64,000 nt of DNA from the NCBI GenBank assembly GCA_002708765.1, contig PAPD01000013.1:97670-161669 (forward strand), in the 5' to 3' direction. Under the pieces are notes generated by a model. The model made no database searches and was not told the DNA's origin. It was given only the letters and a program-made list of their open reading frames with translations. This DNA comes from Gammaproteobacteria bacterium (GTDB taxonomy: Bacteria > Pseudomonadota > Gammaproteobacteria > Pseudomonadales > Azotimanducaceae). A program made the position numbers and the translations under genes. This document shows positions 1 through 10,024 of this stretch, one piece after another; positions within the stretch are counted from its first letter, which is position 1; every line of letters begins with the position of its first letter.

Positions 1-450
1 ATTACCTTTTTCAGGTTTGCCTACCAGCGCTCCGAGCCTAGCAAAAGTGCTGGCTACATGTTCAATGGCCTTAGGCTCATTCACATAAACAACCATACCT
101 CTGTCAATCAGGGTCTTAGAACTCTGGAAGGTTCCACCAGACAACCATGCCACAATTAAGTCAGGGGAAAATGCCAAGATTTGCTCGATATTTACTGAAG
201 AGGAGTCACCTAGGCGAGTTATCAATTTCGCCTCTTCCGGGTAATCCGAAAAACTAACGGTTCCAATGATTTTGTCTCCCACTCCGAGACGGAAAAGAAT
301 TTCTGTTAGATGAGGTGCCAGACTGATAATCCTTCCGGGCGGCTCCTCTAAAGTAATTGTCCTGTTTAGATCATCTGTTACAGAAACATTTGCTGATTCA
401 ATTGAAAATGAAAGCAATATCAGGGCCCACTGCAGAAAAAATCTTACCAC
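1..450 (-). CDS. Periplasmic cobalamin/siderophore-type substrate-binding protein (BtuF-like), C-terminus beyond window
   Basis: Translating the minus strand from a GTG at 448-450 gives about 150 residues. An N-terminal hydrophobic signal peptide is followed by the typical opening of the helical-backbone metal-receptor family: RIISLAPHLTEILFRLG, then a GTVSFSDYPEEA stretch and IEQILAFSPDLIVAW. This is the BtuF/FhuD-type periplasmic binding fold, which delivers vitamin B12 or iron chelates to an ABC importer. The GTG directly follows the stop codon of the ampD remnant (TAA at 451-453), so the two were probably co-transcribed. The 3' end runs off the window, so the C-terminal lobe is not visible. 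Substrate is inferred only from family resemblance; cobalamin is the best guess. Confidence 0.8.
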   Translation of the reverse strand, partial: MVRFFLQWALILLSFSIESANVSVTDDLNRTITLEEPPGRIISLAPHLTEILFRLGVGDKIIGTVSFSDYPEEAKLITRLGDSSSVNIEQILAFSPDLIVAWLSGGTFQSSKTLIDRGMVVYVNEPKAIEHVASTFARLGALVGKPEKGN

Positions 451-981
451 TTATTCACGCATCGCCGAAGAAATACGCGACCAATCAAAACACAAACCCG
501 GATCAGTTTTCCTTCCTGGAGAGATATCGGAGTGGCCTCTAACAGCCAAAGAACCGTATTCTTTAAATATTGCTTTGATAACCTTTTCCAAACCATCATA
601 TTGTTCGTCCATATAAGGTTGATCATCAGTTCCCTCAAGCTCGATTCCAATCGAAAAATCATTGCACCCGGACCGACCTTCATGCACCGATTAACCAGCA
701 TGCCAGGCCCTGCGGTTAAAGGGAACAAACTGAATCAACTCCCCATCTCTTCTAATTAGAACATGGCTACTTACACGCATATCAACCAAATCTCGGTATA
801 CAGGCTCAGAACAATCGAGACAATTCGTAAAAAGTTTAACTATATCATCCGTTTGAAAATTTCCGGGTGGGAGGCTGATACCGTGAATGACTACCAAAGA
901 GAGTTCACTATCAGGACGGGCATCCTGATTAGGGCTGTCTACCAAACGAACTGGGAACAGAATATGGTTTCGGATATCCAC
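451..981 (-). pseudogene. ampD: ampD, 1,6-anhydro-N-acetylmuramyl-L-alanine amidase, interrupted by an in-frame TAA
   Basis: AmpD is a cytosolic zinc amidase that cleaves anhydro-muropeptides during cell-wall recycling. The frame opens at a GTG (979-981) and reads VVIHGISLPPG (zinc His), FVPFNRRAWHAG, then TAA at 691-693. It continues in the same frame with CNDFSIGIELEGTD and VRGHSDISPGRKTDPG, which carries the second zinc His, the catalytic Lys and the zinc Asp. Alignment with the family shows no length change, so one sense codon (usually Val at this place) has become a stop at codon 97 of 177. All catalytic residues are otherwise kept, suggesting a recent nonsense mutation, an assembly error, or a split product restarting at GTG 685-687. 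It is not a UGA, so selenocysteine is ruled out. Confidence 0.85.
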
Positions 982-1062
982 TTTTTATTTCTTCCCGCAT
1001 CGACGACAGTTAGATTAAGCCTTATCATATTAAGCAACCAGAATATTAATGCTAGTTAATCT

Positions 1063-1572
1063 ATGAATATTCGACGGACCGGACAGGGCATGATCACTGC
1101 TTCGATGATCGGGGGGATGGCCCTTCTAACATACTTCTTCAGTGAGTTTGAAGACGGGAAAAACAACCCTAATCGCTCGCCTGAAACACAGGTTTTTGCT
1201 AACTCAATAGAAGTAGCTCTTCAGAGAAATCGACAGGGCCACTACCTGGTTGGTGGGCAGATAAACAAAAAGGAAGTCATATTTCTTCTTGACACAGGAG
1301 CAACAGACGTAGTGATCCCAGAATCTACTGCAAGAGCACTCAGATTACCCTACGGAAGGAAGGGACTTGCTATGACAGCCAACGGAAGTATTACGGTCCA
1401 CGAAACGCGCATAAGGGAATTGCAAATCGGGAAAATCGTATTGCACGACATCAAAGCAAGCATTAATCCGGGTATGTCCGACGGAGCAATCCTTCTAGGC
1501 ATGAGCGCCTTAAGCCAGATCGAATTTAGCCAAAGTGGCAGCACACTGACATTAAGACAGAAATTCATCTAG
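1063..1572 (+). CDS. Clan AA retropepsin-like aspartic protease, membrane-anchored
   Basis: This 169-residue protein has one N-terminal membrane segment (about residues 8-26), a short linker, and a retropepsin-like domain. The active-site signature LLDTGATDVVIP lies near residue 76, and the hydrophobic flap and closing segment ILLGMSALSQIEF lie near the C-terminus. The family (TIGR02281 type) forms homodimers, each subunit giving one catalytic Asp, and is expected to face the periplasm. Its substrate is unknown. It sits 11 bp upstream of nadC and probably shares its transcript. That pairing, with ampD on the other side, is a recurring gammaproteobacterial arrangement. Confidence 0.85.
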   Translation: MNIRRTGQGMITASMIGGMALLTYFFSEFEDGKNNPNRSPETQVFANSIEVALQRNRQGHYLVGGQINKKEVIFLLDTGATDVVIPESTARALRLPYGRKGLAMTANGSITVHETRIRELQIGKIVLHDIKASINPGMSDGAILLGMSALSQIEFSQSGSTLTLRQKFI

Positions 1573-1583
1573 GAAAAACCAAA

Positions 1584-2417
1584 ATGGATTACTTCGAGAA
1601 ACTTGAAAAAACTGTTGAAAACGCTCTTTCCGAAGATATAGGGACGGGTGACCTAACCTCTAAACTAATCAGCCCTGAAAAGAAAAACATAGCTAAAATC
1701 ATTACGAGAGATGAAATGGTTCTTTGTGGCAGGCCTTGGGTGGACGAAACCCTGAAACAGGTGGATTCAGAATCTACAATTATCTGGCAATTGGAGGAAG
1801 GCGAAGAGGCAGCTCCTGGGGATGTGCTGCTACAAATTAGGGGGAAAGCTCGAAGCCTGCTTACCGCTGAAAGAACCATGCTCAATTTTTTACAGCTGCT
1901 TTCCGCTGTAGCAACAGAGACCAGAAAACTGACAAGAATCATAAAAAATTCAGGCGCGACTTTGCTAGACACAAGAAAAACCATTCCCGGGCTCAGGCTG
2001 GCACAAAAATATGCGGTTAAAACTGGGGGTGGAGAAAATCACCGAATAGGTCTCTTCGATGCTTTCCTTATCAAGGAAAATCATATCAATGCTGCAGGAT
2101 CAATATCCTCAGCAATAAAAAAAGCAAAACAAATAGCCAAAAAGGTACGAATAGAAATCGAAGTGGAAAATATCGATGAACTAAAAGAAGCTGCCTCAGA
2201 AAAACCGGACTGGATTTTGTTAGACAATTTCTCAATTCAGGATATGCAGCAAGCGGTAAAAACAGTGAGTGGCTTAGGCATAAAGCTAGAAGCATCAGGC
2301 GGAATTGAAGATCATGAAAATCTGCTCCAAATAGCGAACACGGGAGTGGATTACATTTCAATGGGCCAGCTAACCAAGAATGTGAAAGCAGTAGACATGA
2401 CTCTGCTGTTTGATTAA
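1584..2417 (+). CDS. nadC: Nicotinate-nucleotide pyrophosphorylase (carboxylating), quinolinate phosphoribosyltransferase
   Basis: NadC converts quinolinate and PRPP to nicotinate mononucleotide, CO2 and pyrophosphate in de novo NAD synthesis. The 277-residue product matches the family length. It carries AERTMLNFLQ, the LLDTRKTIPGLRLAQKYAV active-site strand, the GGGENHR loop, IKENHI, IEIEVEN and WILLDNFS. These are the substrate and PRPP-binding segments of the alpha/beta barrel. The C-terminus EASGGIEDHENL...GVDYISMGQLT is also canonical. No nadA or nadB is visible in the window. Confidence 0.97.
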   Translation: MDYFEKLEKTVENALSEDIGTGDLTSKLISPEKKNIAKIITRDEMVLCGRPWVDETLKQVDSESTIIWQLEEGEEAAPGDVLLQIRGKARSLLTAERTMLNFLQLLSAVATETRKLTRIIKNSGATLLDTRKTIPGLRLAQKYAVKTGGGENHRIGLFDAFLIKENHINAAGSISSAIKKAKQIAKKVRIEIEVENIDELKEAASEKPDWILLDNFSIQDMQQAVKTVSGLGIKLEASGGIEDHENLLQIANTGVDYISMGQLTKNVKAVDMTLLFD

Positions 2418-2574
2418 CCCATAAAAAGCTAATCTAGACTATCCAAAAATCTTTGTATAATTGCTTTAAATACTGCTGATTACTGGGCGGCTGACCCGAG
2501 CCAAAAAAATCTTTGTCATCAAAAACAGCGTACTTTGCCTTTCAAATCAAACCAAAAAATGTTTTAGTCGGTAG

Positions 2575-3966
<1,392 letters not shown>

Positions 3967-4022
3967 GTTATTTACTTCCGGACAACTAATATTCTTTATT
4001 TTTGAAATAGGAGATCCTAAAG

Positions 4023-4442
4023 ATGAAAAAAGTACTCTCGGCATTCATTTCAATTCTTATGTTTTTTTCTGTGAATACTATGGGAAACGCAAATGACTCC
4101 GGAGCACCCGGTATTTCGGTGGCGGAATTCTGGATGTGCAAGCTAAATGCTGGCCAGACCATGAATGATGTTCGAAAACTAACAAAAATCGTAGAGGAAT
4201 ATTCTGAGTCCATAGATGGTAAAGCAGGACAGTGGATTTTCACTCCTTTTTCCGGGGACATGACTCCGGGAACTTTTGTTCTTATGACAGTGTGGCCAGA
4301 TTTCGAAGAAATGGGTAAAGGTTTTCAGGGGTGGTTTGCTGAAGGGGCTGGAGACAAGGGAATGGCAATATTCAGTAAAGCTGCTACGTGCTGGCAAAGA
4401 AATTTTGCTACCATAGAAGAACAATTCGATACTATGGATTAA
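4023..4442 (+). CDS. Small secreted protein of unknown function
   Basis: I do not recognise a named family. The 139-residue product starts with a clear Sec signal peptide ending near residue 23 (MKKVLSAFISILMFFSVNTM, then GNAND), so it is likely periplasmic. The mature part has a repeated FW.C/W.F style of aromatic residues, two Cys (WMCKL near residue 39 and ATCWQRN near the C-terminus) that could form a disulfide, and the look of a small alpha/beta ferredoxin-like fold. AGGAG lies 9 bp before ATG. It follows gdhA by 56 bp and converges with the next minus-strand gene, whose product has a similar size and composition. Confidence 0.7.
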   Translation: MKKVLSAFISILMFFSVNTMGNANDSGAPGISVAEFWMCKLNAGQTMNDVRKLTKIVEEYSESIDGKAGQWIFTPFSGDMTPGTFVLMTVWPDFEEMGKGFQGWFAEGAGDKGMAIFSKAATCWQRNFATIEEQFDTMD

Positions 4443-4458
4443 GTCTGCTGTATTAAAA

Positions 4459-4484
4459 GGAGTTCCCTAAGCGCAGGGAACTCC
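4459..4484 (-). terminator. Rho-independent terminator for the 4504-4827 gene
   Basis: A perfect 10-bp inverted repeat (GGAGTTCCCT, loop of 6, AGGGAACTCC) lies between two convergent genes. Read on the minus strand it is followed by TTTTAATA, giving the expected U-rich tail about 20 bp after the stop of the minus-strand gene. On the plus strand the following bases are ATACCCATT, so it should work mainly in the minus direction. Confidence 0.8.
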
Positions 4485-4503
4485 ATACCCATTCCTTGGC
4501 TAT

Positions 4504-4827
4504 TTAGGCGCCTTGTATCGCGTCATAGTAGACGGTGGTGCCAATATTCTTCAGATCTGGATACGCAGCTCCGGCTGCCTTAACAATCTGCTCTGTCCAC
4601 CAGTCCGATCCCAGCATTTCGTCAGTAAAAGCTCCATATGCGGCGTGATTTTCAAATTCGAGAGAATAAAAAGCTGACTCCATTCCACCGCCCGCAATGG
4701 CCCGCCACAATCTAGGATTCCTAGCTCCCATCTTCTCGTGAACTGGCGCCGATGCTTTGGAACCCAGAATCAGATTTTCAATTGCTTCGGGAGTGCCCTC
4801 CCAACTAGTTACAGCGATAACAGTCAT
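4504..4827 (-). CDS. Small protein, probable dimeric alpha-beta barrel type, function unknown
   Basis: The 107-residue product has no signal peptide and is likely cytosolic. It opens with a beta strand MTVIAVTSWEG and contains FYSLEFENHAAYGAFTDEML. This resembles the ferredoxin-like dimeric alpha-beta barrel proteins in which Tyr/Phe-rich strands line a small-molecule pocket. No catalytic residue can be assigned. It is a lone gene, with a strong terminator after it and a 63-bp gap to the upstream transporter gene. An AAGGAG-type site precedes the ATG (GAGAAAGGT on the minus strand). Confidence 0.65.
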   Translation of the reverse strand: MTVIAVTSWEGTPEAIENLILGSKASAPVHEKMGARNPRLWRAIAGGGMESAFYSLEFENHAAYGAFTDEMLGSDWWTEQIVKAAGAAYPDLKNIGTTVYYDAIQGA

Positions 4828-4890
4828 ACCTTTCTCCTTTGTTGATAAATACTCGTAAAGTTAAAAAAAAATCGCCGAAAACACCCGACT

Positions 4891-6333
4891 TCAAATATCT
4901 TTCTCATATCCAAGGTTGCGTAAATTCGTTCGATGTTGTTCTTCATTAAGCGAATATCTCGCCAAACACAGCAATCCCGCAGGCACCAAAACAAAAGAAA
5001 CCAGCACCTTGACAACGGCCAGTTTGTATACCGCCACCTCCTTCAGGGCTAATGTATTCGCCTCATCAAATCCGGCCCACTTAATCATAAACCCAGCCAG
5101 AAGAACACCGACACTTCCAACGAGTTTTGTGACCAGATTACTTCCCACCAGGACAAGACCATCGGATCGAGAGCCTGTGAGCTCCTGATGTTCTTCGACA
5201 ACATCCGCAAACATCGACTGCACAATGATAATAAAAAAAACAAAGATTGCTCCATTGATAAATCCGTGAAATGCCCAGAGCCACCAAAGAGAGCTTAAGA
5301 GCCCCCCGCCAGCGTCGGGCACAAAGTCGTAACCAGAATAATGATCTACCGCCATCAAACCTATCAAGAGCGGGGACGAGACAAAGCTGATACCCCCGGC
5401 GATCAGCACCATTACTCTTTTATCTCTACCCTTCGCAATACGCCAGGTCACAAGCGCGGCCAGCAAGGAACCACCCACCATCAAGGGTCCGGACCAGAAA
5501 AGATCGGAGGGGTTGAATTTGAAAAGATGGTTATTGAAGTAGATGGTATCTCCACCCTGAAGGCCACCATTTATGGTGAAAAATAGAAACGCAAAGAGCA
5601 GTGTCATCCAGTTTCTGTTTGAGACAAGAGAAGCAAGCTCTTCGAACAATTGCCGCAAAGAAAATTGGGTCGTCTGGCCGGTTCGGTTCATTTCAATCGA
5701 ATTTATCTCAGCAGCACTTAGTTTCGAGGTGCCAGAATAAGCAGACCACCCCAGCAAAAAAGTGACCCATAATGCAGCCCAGGGGTAAAGGTGAGCCTGA
5801 TCCCAATCTGGCATAAGCAAAAGAATGGGAGCCATACAAAGAGAGATACCAGCTAACGCACAAGTCTGGTTTACACTGATCAATCGATTCCTTTCGGAAT
5901 ACCCCTTATAAAGTTCAACACCTAGCGCCATTCGCGGAACAAAAAAAACTGTTTGAGAAACCCTAAATACAACTATCAGAACTGTTAACTGGCCGAACAA
6001 AATCCACTGGGATTCTCCCAGTTGCAGCACAAAAAGAGCGAAGCAACAAAAACACATGGGAACAATTCCCATGAACATAAAAGGAATTCGTCTGCCATGT
6101 TTACCCTGGTATCTGTCTGACCAATATGCGATGACCGGATCTGAAATCGCATCAAATACCACCGAAACAAATAAAGCCAGTCCAGCCAATGCAGCGGACA
6201 GACCTAGAATCTGGTTATAGTAGTAAAGCAGAAACATGCTCAGAAATTCATTGGAGGCACCAAGTCCGATACCCGGGAACCCCCACCAGTACATTTTCCT
6301 TTCGGTATCGGCAGGCAAAAGACGCAACCACAT
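4891..6333 (-). CDS. GPH-family (MelB-like) cation-coupled transporter
   Basis: This is a 480-residue polytopic inner-membrane protein with about 12 hydrophobic segments. The glycoside-pentoside-hexuronide signature DAISDPVIAYWSDR is followed by KHGRRIPFMFMG at the loop between helices 2 and 3; its Asp residues normally bind the coupling cation. Family members import sugars, glycosides or sulfonated compounds with Na+ or H+. The substrate cannot be read from the sequence. A second GPH protein lies at 12371-13726, next to a sulfatase. The chosen ATG at 6331-6333 has only a weak ribosome site, and an internal ATG 13 codons on follows AAAGGAAA closely, so the start is uncertain. Confidence 0.85.
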   Translation of the reverse strand: MWLRLLPADTERKMYWWGFPGIGLGASNEFLSMFLLYYYNQILGLSAALAGLALFVSVVFDAISDPVIAYWSDRYQGKHGRRIPFMFMGIVPMCFCCFALFVLQLGESQWILFGQLTVLIVVFRVSQTVFFVPRMALGVELYKGYSERNRLISVNQTCALAGISLCMAPILLLMPDWDQAHLYPWAALWVTFLLGWSAYSGTSKLSAAEINSIEMNRTGQTTQFSLRQLFEELASLVSNRNWMTLLFAFLFFTINGGLQGGDTIYFNNHLFKFNPSDLFWSGPLMVGGSLLAALVTWRIAKGRDKRVMVLIAGGISFVSSPLLIGLMAVDHYSGYDFVPDAGGGLLSSLWWLWAFHGFINGAIFVFFIIIVQSMFADVVEEHQELTGSRSDGLVLVGSNLVTKLVGSVGVLLAGFMIKWAGFDEANTLALKEVAVYKLAVVKVLVSFVLVPAGLLCLARYSLNEEQHRTNLRNLGYEKDI

Positions 6334-6539
6334 CCATGAGATGTTATTACCGATTTTTCCTATTAAAGCATTTGCATTAGCTTCAGCTTGTCTGTCCAGG
6401 AATCTACGAAAAATATGCCATTACCTCAGGAATTCACGTGACCAAGTCTAAACTGCAGGCCCAATTGTATCCAAACAATATTAATCAACGCAGAGCCAGA
6501 ACAAGGTTTCCTTTGCCTGGATCTATCGGCTCGTTAAAA

Positions 6540-7178
6540 CTATCCATAATTTTTTTTGTAAGCGGCGCGATAGGCTTCTCTTGAATGCATTCGGTCAAGG
6601 TAACGCAGAAATTTATCCTGTAGCTCGATTCCAGAAAATCTAGCCCAGTCCAGAGTAACGGTTAGCAAGATGTCGACTTCCGAGAAAATATATCCCCAAG
6701 CATAGTTATTTAACCCTGTTTCGTCGCCGATTGAAGCCAGCATTAGTTCGAAATATTCTAAGGCGGCGTTGACGGCCACGGGCGCCTCTCCATATATTTC
6801 GTGCAAATCCTTGTGCCTTCGAATAACGTAGAGCGAGGTCGCATCCAGCTCCATCAAAATAAAGGAAATCCATTCGTCATACCTGGCTTTGCCCTCGTCC
6901 GACAACTGGTAGGAATCATGCGGCAGAACGGGAATTTTGTTTCTTAGATACCTCAGAATGGCTAAACTTTCAGAGAGCACAAATTGTCCGTGAACGAGCA
7001 AGGGAATCTTTCCCTTCGGGTTAAGTGCCAGGTAGCTTTTTTCACGAGTTTCTCCTGACCTAGGCATGATCGGAAAAGTTTCATAGGGAACGTCAAGCTC
7101 ATGCAGGAGCCAGTGCACTCGCATGGTTCTGGTAGTTCCAGCACCCCACACCTGAATTATCTCGCTTGGGTTCACCAA
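6540..7178 (-). CDS. Glutathione S-transferase family protein
   Basis: The 212-residue product has the two-domain GST layout. An N-terminal thioredoxin-like domain (residues about 8-85) shows VHWLLHELDVPYE, LNPKGKIPLLV and the [10 protein letters not shown] motif, whose Glu-Ser binds the glutathione gamma-glutamyl group. An all-helical C-terminal domain ends near YRAAYKKNY. The role is likely conjugation or reduction of an electrophile, but substrate is unknown. It starts 13 bp downstream of the MetX-like hydrolase gene, so the two are probably co-transcribed. Start is TTG 7176-7178 or GTG 7173-7175, both served by AAAGGAAA. Confidence 0.87.
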   Translation of the reverse strand: MVNPSEIIQVWGAGTTRTMRVHWLLHELDVPYETFPIMPRSGETREKSYLALNPKGKIPLLVHGQFVLSESLAILRYLRNKIPVLPHDSYQLSDEGKARYDEWISFILMELDATSLYVIRRHKDLHEIYGEAPVAVNAALEYFELMLASIGDETGLNNYAWGYIFSEVDILLTVTLDWARFSGIELQDKFLRYLDRMHSREAYRAAYKKNYG

Positions 7179-7191
7179 AGATTTCCTTTAC

Positions 7192-8190
7192 CTAGCTGAG
7201 AAGATCCCGCATCGCACACCCGATTTCACGTTTGCCTACCGGGTCCATCCCGCTCCCCGCAACATGCCCCAGTTTTGATTCTATTACCCGAAGCTCGGCA
7301 TTAGGCATATGCCTGACTTCGTATTCACTGTCAGCAACCCGGAAATAGAGATCGGTACTGCCTGGCATGACAATAGCCTGACTCGTTATTTCTTGAAGTG
7401 CTCGCTCGAAGTCACCCTTGTATTTTTTATTGTACGCAATATTTGCTGTTTGCCAGGTCTGGATCATCGCGATCAGATCATTCGGTTCCCTTCGACCGAA
7501 GTAATCCTTCATGAACGAGATAACATCCTCAACAGAATCCATTCCCAGATTCCTATAGAGCTCTTCTCGAAAAAAATCCTGAGAAAATGCCCATCCCCCG
7601 TAAACTTTAGCGAAGGCATCCATTCCAATCTCCGGGGTCTTCTTATAATCACCACGATTAAATTCCTGGTCCGCCTGCAGGGCCGCTTTTGCGCCTTCCA
7701 GAAAAAGCCAGTTATGCCGAGAAACTCTTGCTGCACCGCATATCGGCAAAATCGCATCAATCATTTCAGAATTCTGAGCCCCCCACTCGAAAGCCTGCAA
7801 CCCTCCCATGCTAAATCCCATTACCAGTCTTAACCTGGAAATTCCCAGCTCTTCGGTAATTAATCTGTGCTGAGCGATCACATTATCGTGAACCGTTACT
7901 AGCGGGAACCTGGGTCCATCAAAAGGCACAGACGTATTGCTCGGTGAGGAAGAAGCAGAATTGGCAATCATATTGATAATGACGAAGCAGTACTTCGACG
8001 CTTCGATATACTCACTGTCGGGAATCAGATCTAACGCGTCCTCGTGAGTAGCCGAATAAGATGTAAGAATAAGAATGCAATTATCCTTTTTCGCATTCAA
8101 TTCACCTACAAGAACGTAACTTAGACTTATGTCCAGGTTAACACCTGCCTGGATCTCAAAGTTTGTTAAGAGAAAGGTCTCTTCTTTCAT
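7192..8190 (-). CDS. Alpha/beta hydrolase, homoserine O-acetyltransferase (MetX)-like family
   Basis: The 332-residue protein has the MetX-type alpha/beta hydrolase fold. The nucleophile elbow is GFSMGGLQAFEW near residue 125, with the catalytic Ser. The acid is in PGSTDLYF, and the catalytic His is in KLGHVAG. True MetX enzymes carry a GGSMGG elbow and longer homoserine-binding loops. Here the elbow is GFSMGG and the protein is shorter, so it is more likely a general hydrolase or acyltransferase of the same superfamily than a methionine biosynthesis enzyme. It heads a two-gene unit with the GST. Confidence 0.8.
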   Translation of the reverse strand: MKEETFLLTNFEIQAGVNLDISLSYVLVGELNAKKDNCILILTSYSATHEDALDLIPDSEYIEASKYCFVIINMIANSASSSPSNTSVPFDGPRFPLVTVHDNVIAQHRLITEELGISRLRLVMGFSMGGLQAFEWGAQNSEMIDAILPICGAARVSRHNWLFLEGAKAALQADQEFNRGDYKKTPEIGMDAFAKVYGGWAFSQDFFREELYRNLGMDSVEDVISFMKDYFGRREPNDLIAMIQTWQTANIAYNKKYKGDFERALQEITSQAIVMPGSTDLYFRVADSEYEVRHMPNAELRVIESKLGHVAGSGMDPVGKREIGCAMRDLLS

Positions 8191-8395
8191 AAGATATCAG
8201 CAATAGTCTTTGCAAAAGATTATACCCGATAGAAAGACATTTCCTTAGGAATCGGTTTCTTCACGTTTTTTATCTCATCTTACGACTATAAGACGATCCG
8301 GGATTTAATTATCTTGGAGCTAATATCTCACATTTCACTGTTAGATAGAGGAAACTCGGTATATTCTGAATCAAAAAAGCGCTCAGCCTGAATAA

Positions 8396-9922
8396 ATGAA
8401 TCGTCGAAACTTTATACTGTCGTCCCTCTTGGCTGCAACACTTCCAATACAGGCAACTCCAATCCACCGACCGAAATTCCCGAAATCACCTTTCACGCTG
8501 GGGGTTGCTTCGGGCGACCCCACACCGGAAGGATTCGTTTTGTGGACTCGCCTTGCCCTTGAACCCCTTGAAAAAGGCGGTGGCATGCCTCCGGAACCAG
8601 TCCCTGTGACCTGGGAACTAGCTCTGGATTCAGGAATGAAAGATGTTATCAGAAAAAATTCTACGTCAGCAATTCCCGGGCTTGCGCACTCTGTGCACGT
8701 GGATATTGCCGGACTCAAGTCGGACCGCGAGTACTGGTACCGTTTCAGGTCAGGGGATTATTTCTCGAGGACCGGGAAGACAAAAACTTTGCCAGCGGAA
8801 ACGAGCGATTCGAAAAAAATCAGATTCGTGACAACCTCGTGCCAGAACTATACTCATGGGTATTTTGTAGCGTACGACCACATAATCGCTGATCAACCCG
8901 ATTTTATCATGCATCTCGGAGACTACATTTATGACACATCTTTCGGAGAAGATTTTCGTAAGCATGACCGGGATGAGTCACCGGAATCGCTGGAGCACTT
9001 CCGGCAAAGACACGCTCTATACAAAAGAGAAATTCACTTGCAGAACGCTCATGCCCGAATACCGTTCTTTTCCATGATCGATAATCACGATGCCGTGGAA
9101 GACCTAACCGAGGGAAATATGGCAAAACGAGCTGCGGCATACCAGGCCTGGTATGAACATATGCCCGTAAGAGGCTATCCGTTTGCCGGGGCAAACCAGT
9201 TCGATCTGCACCGGAACATCAAGCTTGGAAATCTGCTGCAGATCAATTTTCTCGATACACGTCAATTCAGATCAAAAAGAGATGTCTGTAATACTGGTAT
9301 CGGTTCTAGCCTAGGTTTCGGTAATTATAGAGAACGCTGCCAGGATCTCTTTGAAGAAAATAGAACGATATTAGGAAAAGATCAAACAGATTGGTTAGTC
9401 AATAAATTAAGAAGCAGTCAATCAATCTGGAATGTTCTCGCCTCACCAGGTCCCTTTTTGCCCTTTCGAATAAGAAACAAAAACAAAGAGCTTGGCTATA
9501 TCGGAGCCTGGGATGCGTACCCGGAAAACAGAAAAGAAATCATAAGGGCGATTAACCAAAGCGAGGGGCACCCACTAATTCTGAGTGGAGACATGCATTC
9601 TTTCTGGGCGCTCGATTCCTCGTTCGACAAGTCTCTGGATGTAGGAACTCCGCTAACAGAATTTGTCAGTTCCTCAATATCAGCAAACTGGCCAGAGCCA
9701 TTGTCGAAGCCGGTAACCGTAAGCCTCAAATCAAATAACCAAGTTAAATTCTATAACGGAGAAAAAAGAGGCTATTTCTTGCATGAAGTTCACAAAGACA
9801 CATGGCAAGCTACGGCAAAAGCGATCGTAAGCACGAAGAAAAGAAACTCTGAATCCTTTGCTCTAGCAAAGTTCATTGTTTCAAGGGGAGAAAGCGGATT
9901 TCGAACGACAAAAGAAATATGA
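8396..9922 (+). CDS. PhoD-like alkaline phosphatase/phosphodiesterase, exported
   Basis: The N-terminus MNRRNFILSSLLAATLPIQA has an RR followed by a hydrophobic core, typical of a Tat signal, consistent with a metalloenzyme exported folded. The 508-residue product then shows the PhoD N-terminal domain (LGVASGDPTPEGFVLWTRL) and the metallophosphatase core. Its metal ligands lie in FVTTSCQNY, MHLGDYIYDT, SMIDNHDAVED and LSGDMHSFW (near residue 395). The family hydrolyses phosphomonoesters or diesters, usually with Fe3+ and Ca2+. It lies 102 bp before a sulfatase gene, on the same strand, which suggests a periplasmic phosphate and sulfate scavenging group. Confidence 0.88.
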   Translation: MNRRNFILSSLLAATLPIQATPIHRPKFPKSPFTLGVASGDPTPEGFVLWTRLALEPLEKGGGMPPEPVPVTWELALDSGMKDVIRKNSTSAIPGLAHSVHVDIAGLKSDREYWYRFRSGDYFSRTGKTKTLPAETSDSKKIRFVTTSCQNYTHGYFVAYDHIIADQPDFIMHLGDYIYDTSFGEDFRKHDRDESPESLEHFRQRHALYKREIHLQNAHARIPFFSMIDNHDAVEDLTEGNMAKRAAAYQAWYEHMPVRGYPFAGANQFDLHRNIKLGNLLQINFLDTRQFRSKRDVCNTGIGSSLGFGNYRERCQDLFEENRTILGKDQTDWLVNKLRSSQSIWNVLASPGPFLPFRIRNKNKELGYIGAWDAYPENRKEIIRAINQSEGHPLILSGDMHSFWALDSSFDKSLDVGTPLTEFVSSSISANWPEPLSKPVTVSLKSNNQVKFYNGEKRGYFLHEVHKDTWQATAKAIVSTKKRNSESFALAKFIVSRGESGFRTTKEI

Positions 9923-10024
9923 AAACGACGGCCCCAAGAAATCATTCACATTTCTTCTTTACCCGAATTTGTTAAAAAGTTAACTTGATTGAACTGCCTA
10001 GCGACTAAAAAAAGGACCCGTGCT

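Noticed and set aside
451..687. A separate small gene made of the C-terminal part of AmpD
   Set aside because: It is in the same frame as the N-terminal part and begins inside conserved AmpD sequence; it is better read as one interrupted gene, though restart at GTG 687 is possible.
7309..7833. Plus-strand frame of 174 codons opposite the MetX-like gene
   Set aside because: Antisense shadow of a gene with an intact catalytic triad; no domain on this strand.
9935..9965. AAGAAAT-N7-ATTTCTT as a terminator after phoD
   Set aside because: The stem is weak and AT-rich with only a mixed CTTT tail, and the downstream sulfatase appears to be in the same group.
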